From positions 1 to 59,691 of the forward strand of contig CAKORV010000003.1 in NCBI GenBank assembly GCA_934101625.1: a stretch of DNA of 59,691 nt, given 5' to 3'. The DNA comes from an uncultured Bacilli bacterium (GTDB lineage Bacteria > Bacillota_I > Bacilli_A > RF39 > UBA660). Below, one piece after another: positions 1 to 8,655 of the stretch (its first letter is position 1; every line of letters starts with the position of its first letter). The translations under genes were made by a program, and so were the position numbers. The notes beneath the pieces are model-generated. The model was given only the letters and a program-made list of their open reading frames with translations. It did not search any database and was not told where the DNA came from.

Positions 1-309
1 TATTCCAAAAAATATTCCAATAAAAACAGCCACTATTATTATAATAGAAAAAATTGAAACTATTTTACCCGCTACCATAGACTTTTTAGCAACAGGATTA
101 TTCTCCATAAAATCTTTTACTCTCTCAAATTGTTCTTTTTGTTTTTCATCATGTGCATCCAATACTCCTTTAGTATATTTATAGCCTTCTGTATAAGCAT
201 CTTCTACACTAAAAGTAGTATGACAATACTTACATGTAACAGTTTCAGTCTTTTCTGGAACACTTAACTTAGCTCCACAATTCTTACATTTTAACTCATT
301 TAATTTCAC
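1..309 (-). CDS. Zinc-ribbon membrane protein (3' end cut by window)
   Basis: The reading frame runs off the window edge, so only the first 103 codons are seen. The protein starts with a CxxC...CxxC zinc ribbon (residues 8-29: CKNCGAKL and CKYCHTTF), followed by a charged linker and a hydrophobic segment near residues 82-103 that is probably a membrane helix. The start is GTG, chosen because AGGTGA lies 6 bases upstream; the ATG a few bases inside this region is out of frame and hits a stop at once. Zinc-ribbon plus membrane-helix proteins are common in Bacillota and mostly uncharacterised, and no function can be given. It belongs in general type with the zinc-ribbon proteins at 25.7-28.8 kb, but I see no close sequence match. 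Confidence 0.7.
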   Translation of the reverse strand, partial: MKLNELKCKNCGAKLSVPEKTETVTCKYCHTTFSVEDAYTEGYKYTKGVLDAHDEKQKEQFERVKDFMENNPVAKKSMVAGKIVSIFSIIIIVAVFIGIFFGI

Positions 310-397
310 CTATATCACCTGACAACATATTAACATATTTTATGAAAAAATAAAAGTAGAGATTTTATACCTTTATCAATCACAATTTAATTTATTC

Positions 398-425
398 AAA
401 AAAATCTCATACTTTTTATATGAGA
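398..425 (-). terminator. Rho-independent terminator after the XRE gene
   Basis: A perfect 7-bp stem TCTCATA/TATGAGA with a 7-base loop is followed on the minus strand by seven T. It lies downstream of the XRE regulator gene. Confidence 0.75.
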
Positions 426-433
426 CATTTTAA

Positions 434-468
434 CGACTCAGGGCTTCTAAAGTTTTTTAAGTACCAAT
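434..468. repeat. 35-bp direct repeat, copy 1
   Basis: This copy matches 1212-1246 at 31 of 35 positions, starting CGACTCAG and ending GTACCAAT. The two copies lie on either side of the XRE regulator gene. Copy 2 forms a cleaner hairpin (ACTCAGA/TCTGAGT); here the stem has decayed. Confidence 0.65.
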
Positions 469-493
469 CGATAAAAATTTTTTAAGTAAATTT

Positions 494-1003
494 TCACTTT
501 TTCTTTTTAATTATAATTATTCCAACAATTGATGTAATTAGTATAATAGGTGCTAAACGAATAAATAGCCATTCAAAACTATGATAAATTACTCCAAGCA
601 CAGCATTCTCTGGATCTTTATAATCCCAATTTAAATATGGACTATTCATAATTAATAAAAAGATAAACATAATTAACACACATACACAAATTATTATTAA
701 TAAGTTACATAGCCTTTTTCTTTTCATTTCATTTTCTTTATAAAGTTGTTGATTTATAACTTCTAATTTCTCAGATATTACTTTTAATTCATCACTTTTT
801 ACTTCTTCGATATTTTCTCCAAGCAAAGTACTAACTGGGGTATCAAACACTTCTGACAAATTAATTAACATTTCCGCATCTGGTACTGATAAACCTTGTT
901 CCCATTTAGATATAGTCTGTCTTACTACATTCAATTTAACACTTAATTCTTCTTGAGACAAACCTTTTTGTTTTCTTAATATTTTAATATTATCTTTTAA
1001 CAT
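494..1003 (-). CDS. XRE-family transcriptional regulator with membrane segments
   Basis: Residues 1-65 form a canonical HTH_3 (Cro/C1-type) DNA-binding domain: LRKQKGLSQEELSVKLNV, then a QTISKWEQG recognition helix. A short linker follows, then hydrophobic segments near residues 98-118 and 147-164, so the regulator is probably membrane-anchored. Membrane-tethered XRE proteins of about 170 residues are frequent in Bacillota, often autoregulated and linked to envelope signals; that role is family knowledge and is not shown here. The ATG is preceded by an AAGGAG-type site. The gene stands alone, with terminators or repeats on both sides, and is bracketed by 35-bp direct repeats, so it may be a movable unit. 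Confidence 0.85.
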   Translation of the reverse strand: MLKDNIKILRKQKGLSQEELSVKLNVVRQTISKWEQGLSVPDAEMLINLSEVFDTPVSTLLGENIEEVKSDELKVISEKLEVINQQLYKENEMKRKRLCNLLIIICVCVLIMFIFLLIMNSPYLNWDYKDPENAVLGVIYHSFEWLFIRLAPIILITSIVGIIIIKKKK

Positions 1004-1211
1004 ACAATTTCTCCTTCCAAATTAATTCTATTACACTTAAAGAGTTGCTACAAGCAATGTATTTTAACATTTAATATAAATTAGAAATGATACCATTATT
1101 TTTTATTTTATAAATTACAAGTTTTATAAACAGATATACCTTTTTACATTAAATACTCTAATGATTCTTTTGAATTTTTATATTGTTTCAAGATACTTAT
1201 TTAAAATAAAA

Positions 1212-1246
1212 CGACTCAGAGCTTCAAAAGTTTTCTGAGTACCAAT
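1212..1246 (-). terminator. 35-bp direct repeat copy 2, probable terminator of the DUF1697 gene
   Basis: A 7-bp inverted repeat ACTCAGA/TCTGAGT is followed on the minus strand by CGTTTTATTTT. It sits just downstream of the stop at 1289. The sequence recurs at 434-468 with four changes. Confidence 0.55.
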
Positions 1247-1288
1247 AAATAAGAAAATACCAGGTTTAATATCGATAGTCAACAATTT

Positions 1289-1834
1289 TTAATCTTTTTT
1301 ACACAATTCTACTATCTTTTTCATAGTATTTCCAGTTCTAATAGTTATTTTATCTTTTATACTAGTACTTGCTGTCTTTATCCACCAAGAACTTTTTCTA
1401 TAGTTTTTTAAATCAAAAGACCAAAATATTGCATTATCTATTGGTAAAATCTTATCTATATTTCCTGTAGGCTCACCTATGGTATCCAATACTTCTTTCA
1501 CATCAGTTTCTTCAGTCATAAAAATTATATTGTCATATATTTCTTTATTATTAGTTCCCCACCAATCAGGTTTTTTAGATAGTATAATTTCAAGTTCATC
1601 TAAAGTTATTATAACCATTGGAATATCCAAATTAAATTTATCTTTAAGTAGATTCTTTATTTCATTAAAAACCTCAGTTCTTTCTTTATCAGAATTAACT
1701 ATTAAATTACCACTATTTAAATAAGTAAATGCATCATGATAACCAATATCTTCTACTTCTTTCTTTAATTCAGTCATTGATATTTTATTTTTACCACTTA
1801 TATTAACACCTCTTAATAAAATTATATACTTCAT
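1289..1834 (-). CDS. DUF1697 family protein
   Basis: The protein is about 181 residues, the usual length of this family. It opens with the diagnostic MKYIILLRGVNISGKNKISM block, continues with YLNSGNLIVNS near residue 40, and carries the DWWGTN and SWWIKTASTSI blocks expected further on. The family is widespread, cytosolic, and has no established biochemical role. AGGAG lies 7-8 bases before the ATG. Ten bases separate it from the stop of the truncated DUF5131 gene upstream, so the two may once have been co-transcribed. Recognition is by conserved blocks, so the family call is secure while function stays unknown. Confidence 0.85.
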   Translation of the reverse strand: MKYIILLRGVNISGKNKISMTELKKEVEDIGYHDAFTYLNSGNLIVNSDKERTEVFNEIKNLLKDKFNLDIPMVIITLDELEIILSKKPDWWGTNNKEIYDNIIFMTEETDVKEVLDTIGEPTGNIDKILPIDNAIFWSFDLKNYRKSSWWIKTASTSIKDKITIRTGNTMKKIVELCKKD

Positions 1835-1844
1835 TGCATACTCC

Positions 1845-2369
1845 TTATTTATACTTTTCCTCTAATTCATTTTGTATATTTTCAGCTAATTTAATTTGTC
1901 CTTTTAAATCCCACATACCTATATTTCTACCCGCTTTTATAAACATATTACCTGTTTGATGAAAATAAAAATCTATATTTCTATCATGAGCTTCTTTATA
2001 TAAATTCTCAATCCACTCATATCTTAAAGGTCTAACATCTTTAATTAATGCCATTTCTCCACCCACATTAACACATTTAATAAGTCCAGTATCCAAATAT
2101 TTAGTAAGTGTCATCGGGCCTATTAAAGGAGAACAAAATACTTCTCTATGTTTAACAGGTGCTTTTAATAATTCAGGAACTCTTTTATCAGCCATTTCTT
2201 GATTCTCTATAGAAACACTAATATGTACATGTTTCCAACCATCACCCCAATCATTTTGAACACAATATTTAATTTTTTCAAGTGTAGTCTTACCCCTTGT
2301 AATAATAGTTGTATCTCTACCATATCTTTCATTCCATTTTATATATAAAACAATTCTTACACCCTTGAC
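1845..2369 (-). pseudogene. 5'-truncated DUF5131 (phage Gp37/Gp68-like) gene
   Basis: The frame is open from just after an in-frame TGA at 2370-2372 to 1845. Its translation contains NDWGDGW, the SIENQEMADKRVP block, VGGE and FYFHQTG, which match the C-terminal two thirds of DUF5131 proteins. That family normally starts with a cysteine-containing region of roughly 100 residues (a radical-SAM-like CxxxCxxC), which is absent here. An internal ATG at 2195 could start a 116-residue product, but it begins in the middle of a conserved block. I therefore read this as a decayed gene. Intact members are often carried by phages and mobile elements. Confidence 0.7.
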
Positions 2370-2394
2370 TCACTTTTTAATTAATATTTATCTT

Positions 2395-2422
2395 TACATA
2401 AAAAGTAGACCTTAATCTACTT
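2395..2422 (-). terminator. Terminator after the lipoprotein gene
   Basis: A perfect 7-bp stem AAGTAGA/TCTACTT with a 6-base loop is followed on the minus strand by TTTTATGT, directly after the stop at 2425. Confidence 0.75.
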
Positions 2423-2424
2423 GT

Positions 2425-3438
2425 TTATTTTTCAATATATCCACTTATACCTTTAGTATACATATCATCAGTTACTGATTTATATCTTTCACCATCATAA
2501 TCATCAGTAAATCCATTATATGCTTTATAAACTTCATTTGTTTCAGTATCATACACTCTTTCATAACCTAAAGTAGCATCACTTTGTTTTTGACTCATTA
2601 TATCAAAACTAGCATTTCTCTTTTCCCAAGAATCCATTATACCATCACTAATTTGATTACATATATTTCTAACATTTTGGAAATTCTTCATAACTGCATC
2701 TTGTTGACTATAAAATCCATTTATAAATGTATCACTAAACTCTAATGAGCTAGCTATTGTATTTAAAGTATCTTGCCAATTTATAAGCTCATCTTTAGGT
2801 GCTGTAAAGAACATCGCATCATATACATTTAAATAATAAATATCTATTTGTTTACCTGACATAATATATTCATTTACATAATATGGTCCAACATCATAAA
2901 CATAAGCAGTAAAAATTCCTTCTCCAGATTTTCCAGTATCATCAGTAAAAGTCGCTCTCAAAATGTCCCCACCAATCAATCCTTTACCTAAATTCTCTAC
3001 AACAGTAAAATCATTTAAAATTGGAAAAGTAAATTCACTTGTATTATTTAAAGGTCCTAAATCATTAAATATCTTATAAAAACCTTCTGTATCTTTAGTA
3101 GCTATTACACTAGTCTTAGCAAACATACTATCAGGATAATATCTTTGTTGAAATGCTTTAGCCTCTTCTGATTTATTATATCCTTCTGTTTTCATATTAA
3201 AGAAAAATTGATAAGTAGGATTTTCAGGATTATAAGCTTTTAAAGTATAATGAATATAATCACCTAAAGTAACTACTTTCCAACCTTCAGGTACTTTTAA
3301 TTTAACCAAACCATTATCATAATCAGTAAGTTTAATAGCTTTTGTTTCAGCATCCCTAATTTTAACTTTAGTACCACATCCAGTTAACATTAAAGCCATA
3401 ACCCCACACATAATAAACAATAACATTTTCTTTTTCAT
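2425..3438 (-). CDS. Secreted lipoprotein of unknown function
   Basis: The N-terminus has a lysine-rich start, a hydrophobic core and a lipobox LTGC with the lipidated cysteine at residue 21, so the mature protein should be tethered to the outer face of the membrane. The remaining 316 residues are hydrophilic, aromatic-rich, and without a motif I can name. The segment YDNGLVKLKVPEGW near residue 40 resembles the start of a beta-rich PsbP/lipoprotein-type fold, but this is weak. AGGAGGA lies 6 bases before the ATG, the strongest ribosome binding site of this part of the window. The gene has its own terminator and appears to be a single-gene unit. Confidence 0.75.
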   Translation of the reverse strand: MKKKMLLFIMCGVMALMLTGCGTKVKIRDAETKAIKLTDYDNGLVKLKVPEGWKVVTLGDYIHYTLKAYNPENPTYQFFFNMKTEGYNKSEEAKAFQQRYYPDSMFAKTSVIATKDTEGFYKIFNDLGPLNNTSEFTFPILNDFTVVENLGKGLIGGDILRATFTDDTGKSGEGIFTAYVYDVGPYYVNEYIMSGKQIDIYYLNVYDAMFFTAPKDELINWQDTLNTIASSLEFSDTFINGFYSQQDAVMKNFQNVRNICNQISDGIMDSWEKRNASFDIMSQKQSDATLGYERVYDTETNEVYKAYNGFTDDYDGERYKSVTDDMYTKGISGYIEK

Positions 3439-3487
3439 AATGTCCTCCTATACCTATATATATTATATCATTAATACCAAAGTTTTG

Positions 3488-3691
3488 TTATAATTTATCG
3501 AATAGTATACACTTTTCTTTCATACTTATTTTTTTAACAACATAACCATAATCATTTAATTCTTTTTTATATGTTAAAAAAGAATGATCAATAGGAAAAC
3601 CCAAAATATTTTCTATTTCTTCATAAGTTAACTTATACTCTTCTTTTTTATTATCTTTTAAATATTTCCTTAAAGGTTCATACTTACTCAT
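3488..3691 (-). CDS. Small conserved protein (SKYEPL...FPIDHSFL type)
   Basis: This 67-residue cytosolic protein contains the blocks SKYEPLRKYL and ILGFPIDHSFLTYKKEL. I recall these from a widespread family of small uncharacterised bacterial proteins, but I cannot give a firm family number. ATG at 3691 is preferred over the in-frame TTG two codons earlier; neither has a strong ribosome binding site. The start overlaps the end of cutA by 8 bases, so translation is probably coupled. Function is unknown. Confidence 0.7.
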   Translation of the reverse strand: MSKYEPLRKYLKDNKKEEYKLTYEEIENILGFPIDHSFLTYKKELNDYGYVVKKISMKEKCILFDKL

Positions 3692-4004
3692 TATCAATTT
3701 TCTTATCTATCCAATCTAAATAAGATTCTTTAATACTCGTAATAGGATATGAAGCAAACTCAAAGAACTCACTACTATGTATAGACTTAACAACATCACG
3801 TATTTCATCAACTTTTGTTGTCATTGTTATAACATCAAATAAATATTCCTTTTTATTTTTTCTTTCACCTTTCACATAATAACTACTTTCAGTTTCTAAA
3901 ACATGACAACTAGCCACTAATCTTTTAGATAGTAATTCATTTTTCGTTTTATCTACTTCATCCTTATTATCATAAGCTATTTCTACAACACAATATTTAC
4001 TCAT
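3684..4004 (-). CDS. CutA-family protein
   Basis: CutA is a small ferredoxin-like trimer linked to divalent-metal tolerance; its molecular role is unclear. The 106-residue length fits. The block LLSKRLVASCHVLE (residues about 24-37) corresponds to the CutA LAACV region, and YPITSIKESYLDWI near the end corresponds to the conserved LPI...YL.WI segment. The middle ExxSSYYVKGE matches the strand that carries the tryptophan-rich SxYxWxG motif, with tyrosine instead of tryptophan, so this is a divergent member. It overlaps the next small gene and forms a two-gene unit with it. Confidence 0.75.
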   Translation of the reverse strand: MSKYCVVEIAYDNKDEVDKTKNELLSKRLVASCHVLETESSYYVKGERKNKKEYLFDVITMTTKVDEIRDVVKSIHSSEFFEFASYPITSIKESYLDWIDKKIDNE

Positions 4005-4099
4005 TTTATATTCCTCCTTGACTTAATCTATTATACAACATTTTTAAATATTATTTTATTTTTTTCTAAATTTTCTAAACACAAAACTTGCATATATCA

Positions 4100-4834
4100 T
4101 TAATCATTTATAAACTCAACATAATTATCAAAATACCTAATGTTATTATCTATATTTATTTTAATCTTATGTTTTTCAATTAACCTCTCTATTAAATAAA
4201 CCCACATATTATCATGTAAATATACTTTTTGCATTAACTTGCCTACTAAACTACTTATCTTAACCTTACCCATTATTTTCAAAGTATCTAAAATAAAATT
4301 ATCATAAAAGTCAAATGACACAGATTTTATATCATTATTATCAATTACTCTTAAATCCGTATTTTTATTAATTAGATCATTCCAAATCTTAGCATTATCA
4401 TTTATCTCTTTAACTGATAATTTATGTTCAAGTTTAGATAACAACCTTAATTCTTCTTCATTCATTACACTTGGAGATGGATAATTCTCATCATATTTAT
4501 CACAATAAAGAACATACAAATCATATTCATATTTTTTTACTACGCTAGAAATATAAAGCATAATCAAATATGAATGTATATCTTTTCTACCAGTCCATAC
4601 TCTTATTTTATTTTTATTAACAATATTCCTAATAATTGTATCATATTCTTCTTTAAAGTAAACATTGTTTTTTTCATAATATAATTCTTCAGGTATTCTT
4701 ATATTAAATTTCTCTATATCAGACAAATCTCCTACATTAAATTTAACATTAAACATCAAAATATTACTATTTAATTGACTATTTTTTAAAGTACTATAAC
4801 AAGAATTACCAAATACAACATCTAGTGTATCCAT
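4100..4834 (-). CDS. DUF1835/DUF3658-type protein
   Basis: The N-terminal block TLDVVFGNSCYSTLK is typical of DUF1835, and KIRVWTGRKDIHSYLIMLYISS matches its second half. The C-terminal 60 residues, with short helices ending in LIERLIEKHKIKI, fit DUF3658. Neither domain has an established activity. The start is set at 4834 because AAAGGATG lies 7 bases upstream; an ATG 18 bases earlier overlaps that ribosome binding site. The stop of rlmD lies 12 bases upstream, so both genes are probably on one transcript. Family assignment is moderately sure. Confidence 0.65.
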   Translation of the reverse strand: MDTLDVVFGNSCYSTLKNSQLNSNILMFNVKFNVGDLSDIEKFNIRIPEELYYEKNNVYFKEEYDTIIRNIVNKNKIRVWTGRKDIHSYLIMLYISSVVKKYEYDLYVLYCDKYDENYPSPSVMNEEELRLLSKLEHKLSVKEINDNAKIWNDLINKNTDLRVIDNNDIKSVSFDFYDNFILDTLKIMGKVKISSLVGKLMQKVYLHDNMWVYLIERLIEKHKIKINIDNNIRYFDNYVEFIND

Positions 4835-4848
4835 TTCTACACATCCTT

Positions 4849-5949
4849 TCAATTATTTTTATAATTAAGTATTACAACACTTTCAATATGTTTAGTACAA
4901 GGAAACATATCAAATAATGTAATACTTTTTATCTCATAAATATCACTCATTAGCTTTAAATCTCTTGCTAGTGTAATTGGATCGCATGACATATATATAA
5001 CTTTCTTAGGTTTCTTTTCTTTAATAACACTTATAGTATACTTATCCATTCCACTTCTAGGTGGATCCGTTATAATTGTAGTAATATTTTCTTTAATCAA
5101 ATCAATTTTATCTTCTACTTTACCACATAAAAACTCAATATTACTAACTTTATTTAAAATAATATTATCTAACGCATTCTTATAAGAAAACTCATTTACT
5201 TCTATTCCATAAACATATTTTGCCTTAGTGCTTGCCATTATTGATAAAGTTCCTACTCCAGAATATAAATCAAGTACTACATCTTCTTCATTTATAAATT
5301 TAATAATATGTTCAAAAACTTTACTAGTTATATAATTATTAACTTGAAAAAAAGAATTAATATCTATTTGATACTTTAAATTATTAATATTCATTATTAT
5401 TGTTTTATCACTACTAGATATAACCTCACCACTATCATTGCTTCTAATAACAATATCTTCATTTACATTATTATTTTGTAAATAATTGTTAATAAAAGGA
5501 CTCGCTAATTTACACTCATCTATATCTAATACTTCACTGCTATTTCTTTTAACATATCCTGGTTTATCAAATCCCTTATGTAAAGTAATTTTATTTCTAT
5601 AATTTTCTCTCTTATCACTCTTTACAATCTCAGGTTCAATTTTTACATCAGCATATTTTTCTAAAATATTTTTTACTTTTTCCTTCTTAAACTCAATTTC
5701 ATCTTCATAAGACATATGCATTAAATCACATCCACCACATACATTATAATAAGGACAAATCGGTTCAATTCTTTTAGGAGAAATAGTTAAATATTTAATT
5801 ACCTTAGCTTCACTATATTTTTTATGTTCTTTAGTTATTTCAATAAGAACATTTTCTCCTTCTAATGCATTCCTTACAAATATTACTTTACCATCTATTC
5901 TAGCTATACCTTCTCCTTCATGATTTAAACCAGTTATAGTAACTTTCAT
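4849..5949 (-). CDS. rlmD: 23S rRNA (uracil-C5)-methyltransferase, RlmD/RumA type
   Basis: The enzyme transfers a methyl group from SAM to C5 of a uridine in rRNA. Domains in order are an N-terminal TRAM domain (TGLNHEGEGIARIDGKVIFV), a 4Fe-4S cysteine cluster (CPYYNVCGGC near residue 70), and a class I methyltransferase fold with LDLYSGVGTLS, TDPPRSGMD and the nucleophile motif MSCDPITLARDL. All key cysteines are present. At 366 residues it is shorter than typical 430-460-residue members. The start at 5949 is chosen because GGGGATG lies 7 bases upstream; the upstream frame has no ribosome binding site. Bacillota homologues modify U747 and/or U1939; which one applies cannot be told from sequence alone. 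Confidence 0.9.
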   Translation of the reverse strand: MKVTITGLNHEGEGIARIDGKVIFVRNALEGENVLIEITKEHKKYSEAKVIKYLTISPKRIEPICPYYNVCGGCDLMHMSYEDEIEFKKEKVKNILEKYADVKIEPEIVKSDKRENYRNKITLHKGFDKPGYVKRNSSEVLDIDECKLASPFINNYLQNNNVNEDIVIRSNDSGEVISSSDKTIIMNINNLKYQIDINSFFQVNNYITSKVFEHIIKFINEEDVVLDLYSGVGTLSIMASTKAKYVYGIEVNEFSYKNALDNIILNKVSNIEFLCGKVEDKIDLIKENITTIITDPPRSGMDKYTISVIKEKKPKKVIYMSCDPITLARDLKLMSDIYEIKSITLFDMFPCTKHIESVVILNYKNN

Positions 5950-6058
5950 TATTAACATCCCCTTAAATATATAAACTAATTCTATCAAAAAAACTTTCCA
6001 TTGTCTATTACTTCGTTTTCAAAAGTATAATTAGATAATTGTTGATAATAATAAAAAT

Positions 6059-7504
6059 ATGAATACTAAAGAGATAATAAAAGAACTAGAAAAACTTAAG
6101 AAAAATATACCTGACTTAATAGTAAAAAAAATTAAAGTCAGTCCTTTTAAGTGTATTTATATAATTACAAATGAAACAGTATCTTCATCAGACAGAGTCA
6201 ACAATTTTATATTAAAGTATTTCAGTAATAAAAGCATAATAAATCTAAAAGTAATAGACAATTTTAAAAAAGATATTAAAGAAAATATACCTTCAATTAA
6301 TTATAAAAGTGTTAAAACAAAAGAAGAATTAATGGAATATATTTTTAGTGGATTCACAATAGTTATTTATAATAATGAAGTAATGGCATATGAAACTCGT
6401 GCTGATTTAGATCGTGGTGTCACCGAGCCATCAAGTGAGCCAGTTATAAGAGGTCCAAAAGATTCATTTACAGAAAATTATAATAAGAATATAGGTTTAA
6501 TAAGAAAAAGATTAAAAAGTGAACACCTAACTTTAGAAGAACTAACTGTCGGAAAACAAACACATACCAAAGTTGGAATAATGTATATGGATAACATATG
6601 TGAAGAAAACATTGTAACAGAAATTAAAGATACAATTAATAAAATAGAAATAGACGGAATATTTGATGTTAACAATTTTAAAGAATATGTTGTTAAAAGA
6701 AAATATACTTTGTTTCCTACATTAATTTATTCAGAAAAACCAGATGATGCTTCAAGATTTTTACTTGAAGGAAGAGTTATAATCACTATAGAAAATAGTC
6801 CAAGTATAATAATTGCACCCACTTTCTTTATGGATTACTTTAAGAATAGTGAAGACTATTATCACAAAAGTTTTTATGCAACATTTATAAGAATGATAAG
6901 ATTTATAGCATTTACTTTATCTATTATTACACCCGCTTTATTTATTGCAATCATTACTTATGATCAAGAAATATTACCATTAAGTCTACTTATAAACTTT
7001 ACCGAGCAAAGAAGTGCTGTTCCATTCCCAGCGATAATTGAAGCATTTGTGCTTATGTTTACATTTGAATTACTTTATGAAGGAGACTCAAGAACTCCAT
7101 TTAATCGTGGAACAAGCCTATCTATTTTAGGAGCTTTAGTACTAGGTGATGCAGCAGTTAATGCTGGATTAATCTCTCCTATCATGGTAATCGTAATATC
7201 AATCGCATCCCTAAGTAACTTAATATTCATTTACTATGATATGCAAGGCGCGATTAGATTTTGGAGATATATTTTAATGATATTCTCAAGTTTCTTTGGA
7301 CTAATTGGATTCTTAGTGGGAATAACACTTTTAATAATTAACTTGTGTTCAATTGAAACATTTGGTAAACCATACACTTTACCAGTCGCACCATTAATAA
7401 CAAAAGATTTAGGAGACTCTCTCATAAAAACAAGTATTACTAAAAATAAAAAAAGACCATCATTCTTAACTAAGAAAAATATTATAAGGGAGGACACTAA
7501 ATGA
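6059..7504 (+). CDS. gerA: Spore germination protein GerA (A subunit of germinant receptor)
   Basis: The A subunit of a Ger(x)A-C-B germinant receptor sits in the spore inner membrane. It has a soluble N-terminal half with diagnostic ETRADLDRGVTEPSSEP and LIRKRLKS blocks, then RFLLEGRVI, and a C-terminal half with about five hydrophobic helices between residues 275 and 440. Length (481) is normal. It is the first gene of an operon, overlapping gerC by 4 bases (ATGA). No good ribosome binding site is visible before the ATG, and the 109-bp gap to the divergent rlmD should hold the forespore promoter, which I cannot define. Which germinant is sensed cannot be inferred. Confidence 0.93.
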   Translation: MNTKEIIKELEKLKKNIPDLIVKKIKVSPFKCIYIITNETVSSSDRVNNFILKYFSNKSIINLKVIDNFKKDIKENIPSINYKSVKTKEELMEYIFSGFTIVIYNNEVMAYETRADLDRGVTEPSSEPVIRGPKDSFTENYNKNIGLIRKRLKSEHLTLEELTVGKQTHTKVGIMYMDNICEENIVTEIKDTINKIEIDGIFDVNNFKEYVVKRKYTLFPTLIYSEKPDDASRFLLEGRVIITIENSPSIIIAPTFFMDYFKNSEDYYHKSFYATFIRMIRFIAFTLSIITPALFIAIITYDQEILPLSLLINFTEQRSAVPFPAIIEAFVLMFTFELLYEGDSRTPFNRGTSLSILGALVLGDAAVNAGLISPIMVIVISIASLSNLIFIYYDMQGAIRFWRYILMIFSSFFGLIGFLVGITLLIINLCSIETFGKPYTLPVAPLITKDLGDSLIKTSITKNKKRPSFLTKKNIIREDTK

Positions 7505-8655
7505 AAAAATTATTATTAATTTTAATTTTATTATTACTAACAGGTTGTTCATCAAATTATAGAGAACTTAATGAACTAGGTATTATAACTGCATTTGGAA
7601 TAAAAAAAGTTGATAATGAATATGAATTAGACTTACAATTAGTAAACATAATGGAAGCAGGTAAAAATGGTGTAGAAGAAAGCCCAATAACAATAATCTC
7701 AAGTAAAGGTAAAACTATATTTGATGCCGCTAGAAGTTTAAATTTAAAAAGTTCTAAAATATTCTTTTTAGCCGATGTAAAATATGTAATACTAGATAAA
7801 TCAATTTTAACTGATGATTTAAATGAAATAATAGATTTTTTATCCAGAGATACAAGACTATCCATGAATTTTATAGTTGTAACATGTACAGAAAATGATC
7901 CTATAGATATCTTATCTTCATTAAGTGAATTTGAAATAAACCCAGCAACCAATTTATATAATATCGTTAGTCTAAGTGAATCAAGATATGGCTTATCTTA
8001 TTCTCTTACTATAAAAAAATTTCTAAGTGATTACCTAGAAAATGGAAAAGATATTTTAATTCCAAATATAGTTTTAAATGGAAGTACAAAAGATAGTCAA
8101 AATATAGATAACTTAGAAAATAGTAATACACCTAGTTATATAGAATTAAAGGATTTAGTATTTATAAATGACAAAAAAGAAATAATTCATTTAACTGATG
8201 ATGAAATGTTTGGATATAATTTTTTAAACAATAATATTAAAAATGCTACTATTACTACAGAATGTGAAGGTGGCTATTATACAGTAGAAACTTTAACAAG
8301 CAAAACTAAACTTAAAGATAAACTTAAAGAAGACAAAATTATAATATCAAGTGACATAGAAGCAGAATTAGTTTACTATGGTTGCAATGAACAATTTGAC
8401 AATAAAAAAACTTTAAACAAAATAAGTAATAAAGTTGAAGATACAATAGAAAATTATTATAAAAAAGTAATAAATAAATCTAAAGAAAATAATATTGACT
8501 TTATAGGTTTAGGTAACTATATTTATAAAAGTAATCCAAAATACTTTAATTTTGACAAAAATAATTGGAATAAAGAAGGATTAAACAAATTAAATTTTGA
8601 CTATAAAGTTGAAGTAAATATATATAAACAAGGTAATTTAAAGGAGGAAGTATAA
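7501..8655 (+). CDS. gerC: Spore germination lipoprotein GerC
   Basis: The C subunit of the receptor is a lipoprotein. Signal sequence residues 1-15 are followed by LLTGCSSN, so lipidation is at Cys16. The family blocks YRELNELGIITAFGIKK, the strand-rich middle, and the C-terminal FIGLGNYIYKSNPKYF region are all present. Length (384) is normal. The start lies in an ATGA overlap with gerA and has its own AGGGAGG. The stop overlaps gerB by one base, so the three subunits are translationally coupled. Confidence 0.92.
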   Translation: MKKLLLILILLLLTGCSSNYRELNELGIITAFGIKKVDNEYELDLQLVNIMEAGKNGVEESPITIISSKGKTIFDAARSLNLKSSKIFFLADVKYVILDKSILTDDLNEIIDFLSRDTRLSMNFIVVTCTENDPIDILSSLSEFEINPATNLYNIVSLSESRYGLSYSLTIKKFLSDYLENGKDILIPNIVLNGSTKDSQNIDNLENSNTPSYIELKDLVFINDKKEIIHLTDDEMFGYNFLNNNIKNATITTECEGGYYTVETLTSKTKLKDKLKEDKIIISSDIEAELVYYGCNEQFDNKKTLNKISNKVEDTIENYYKKVINKSKENNIDFIGLGNYIYKSNPKYFNFDKNNWNKEGLNKLNFDYKVEVNIYKQGNLKEEV

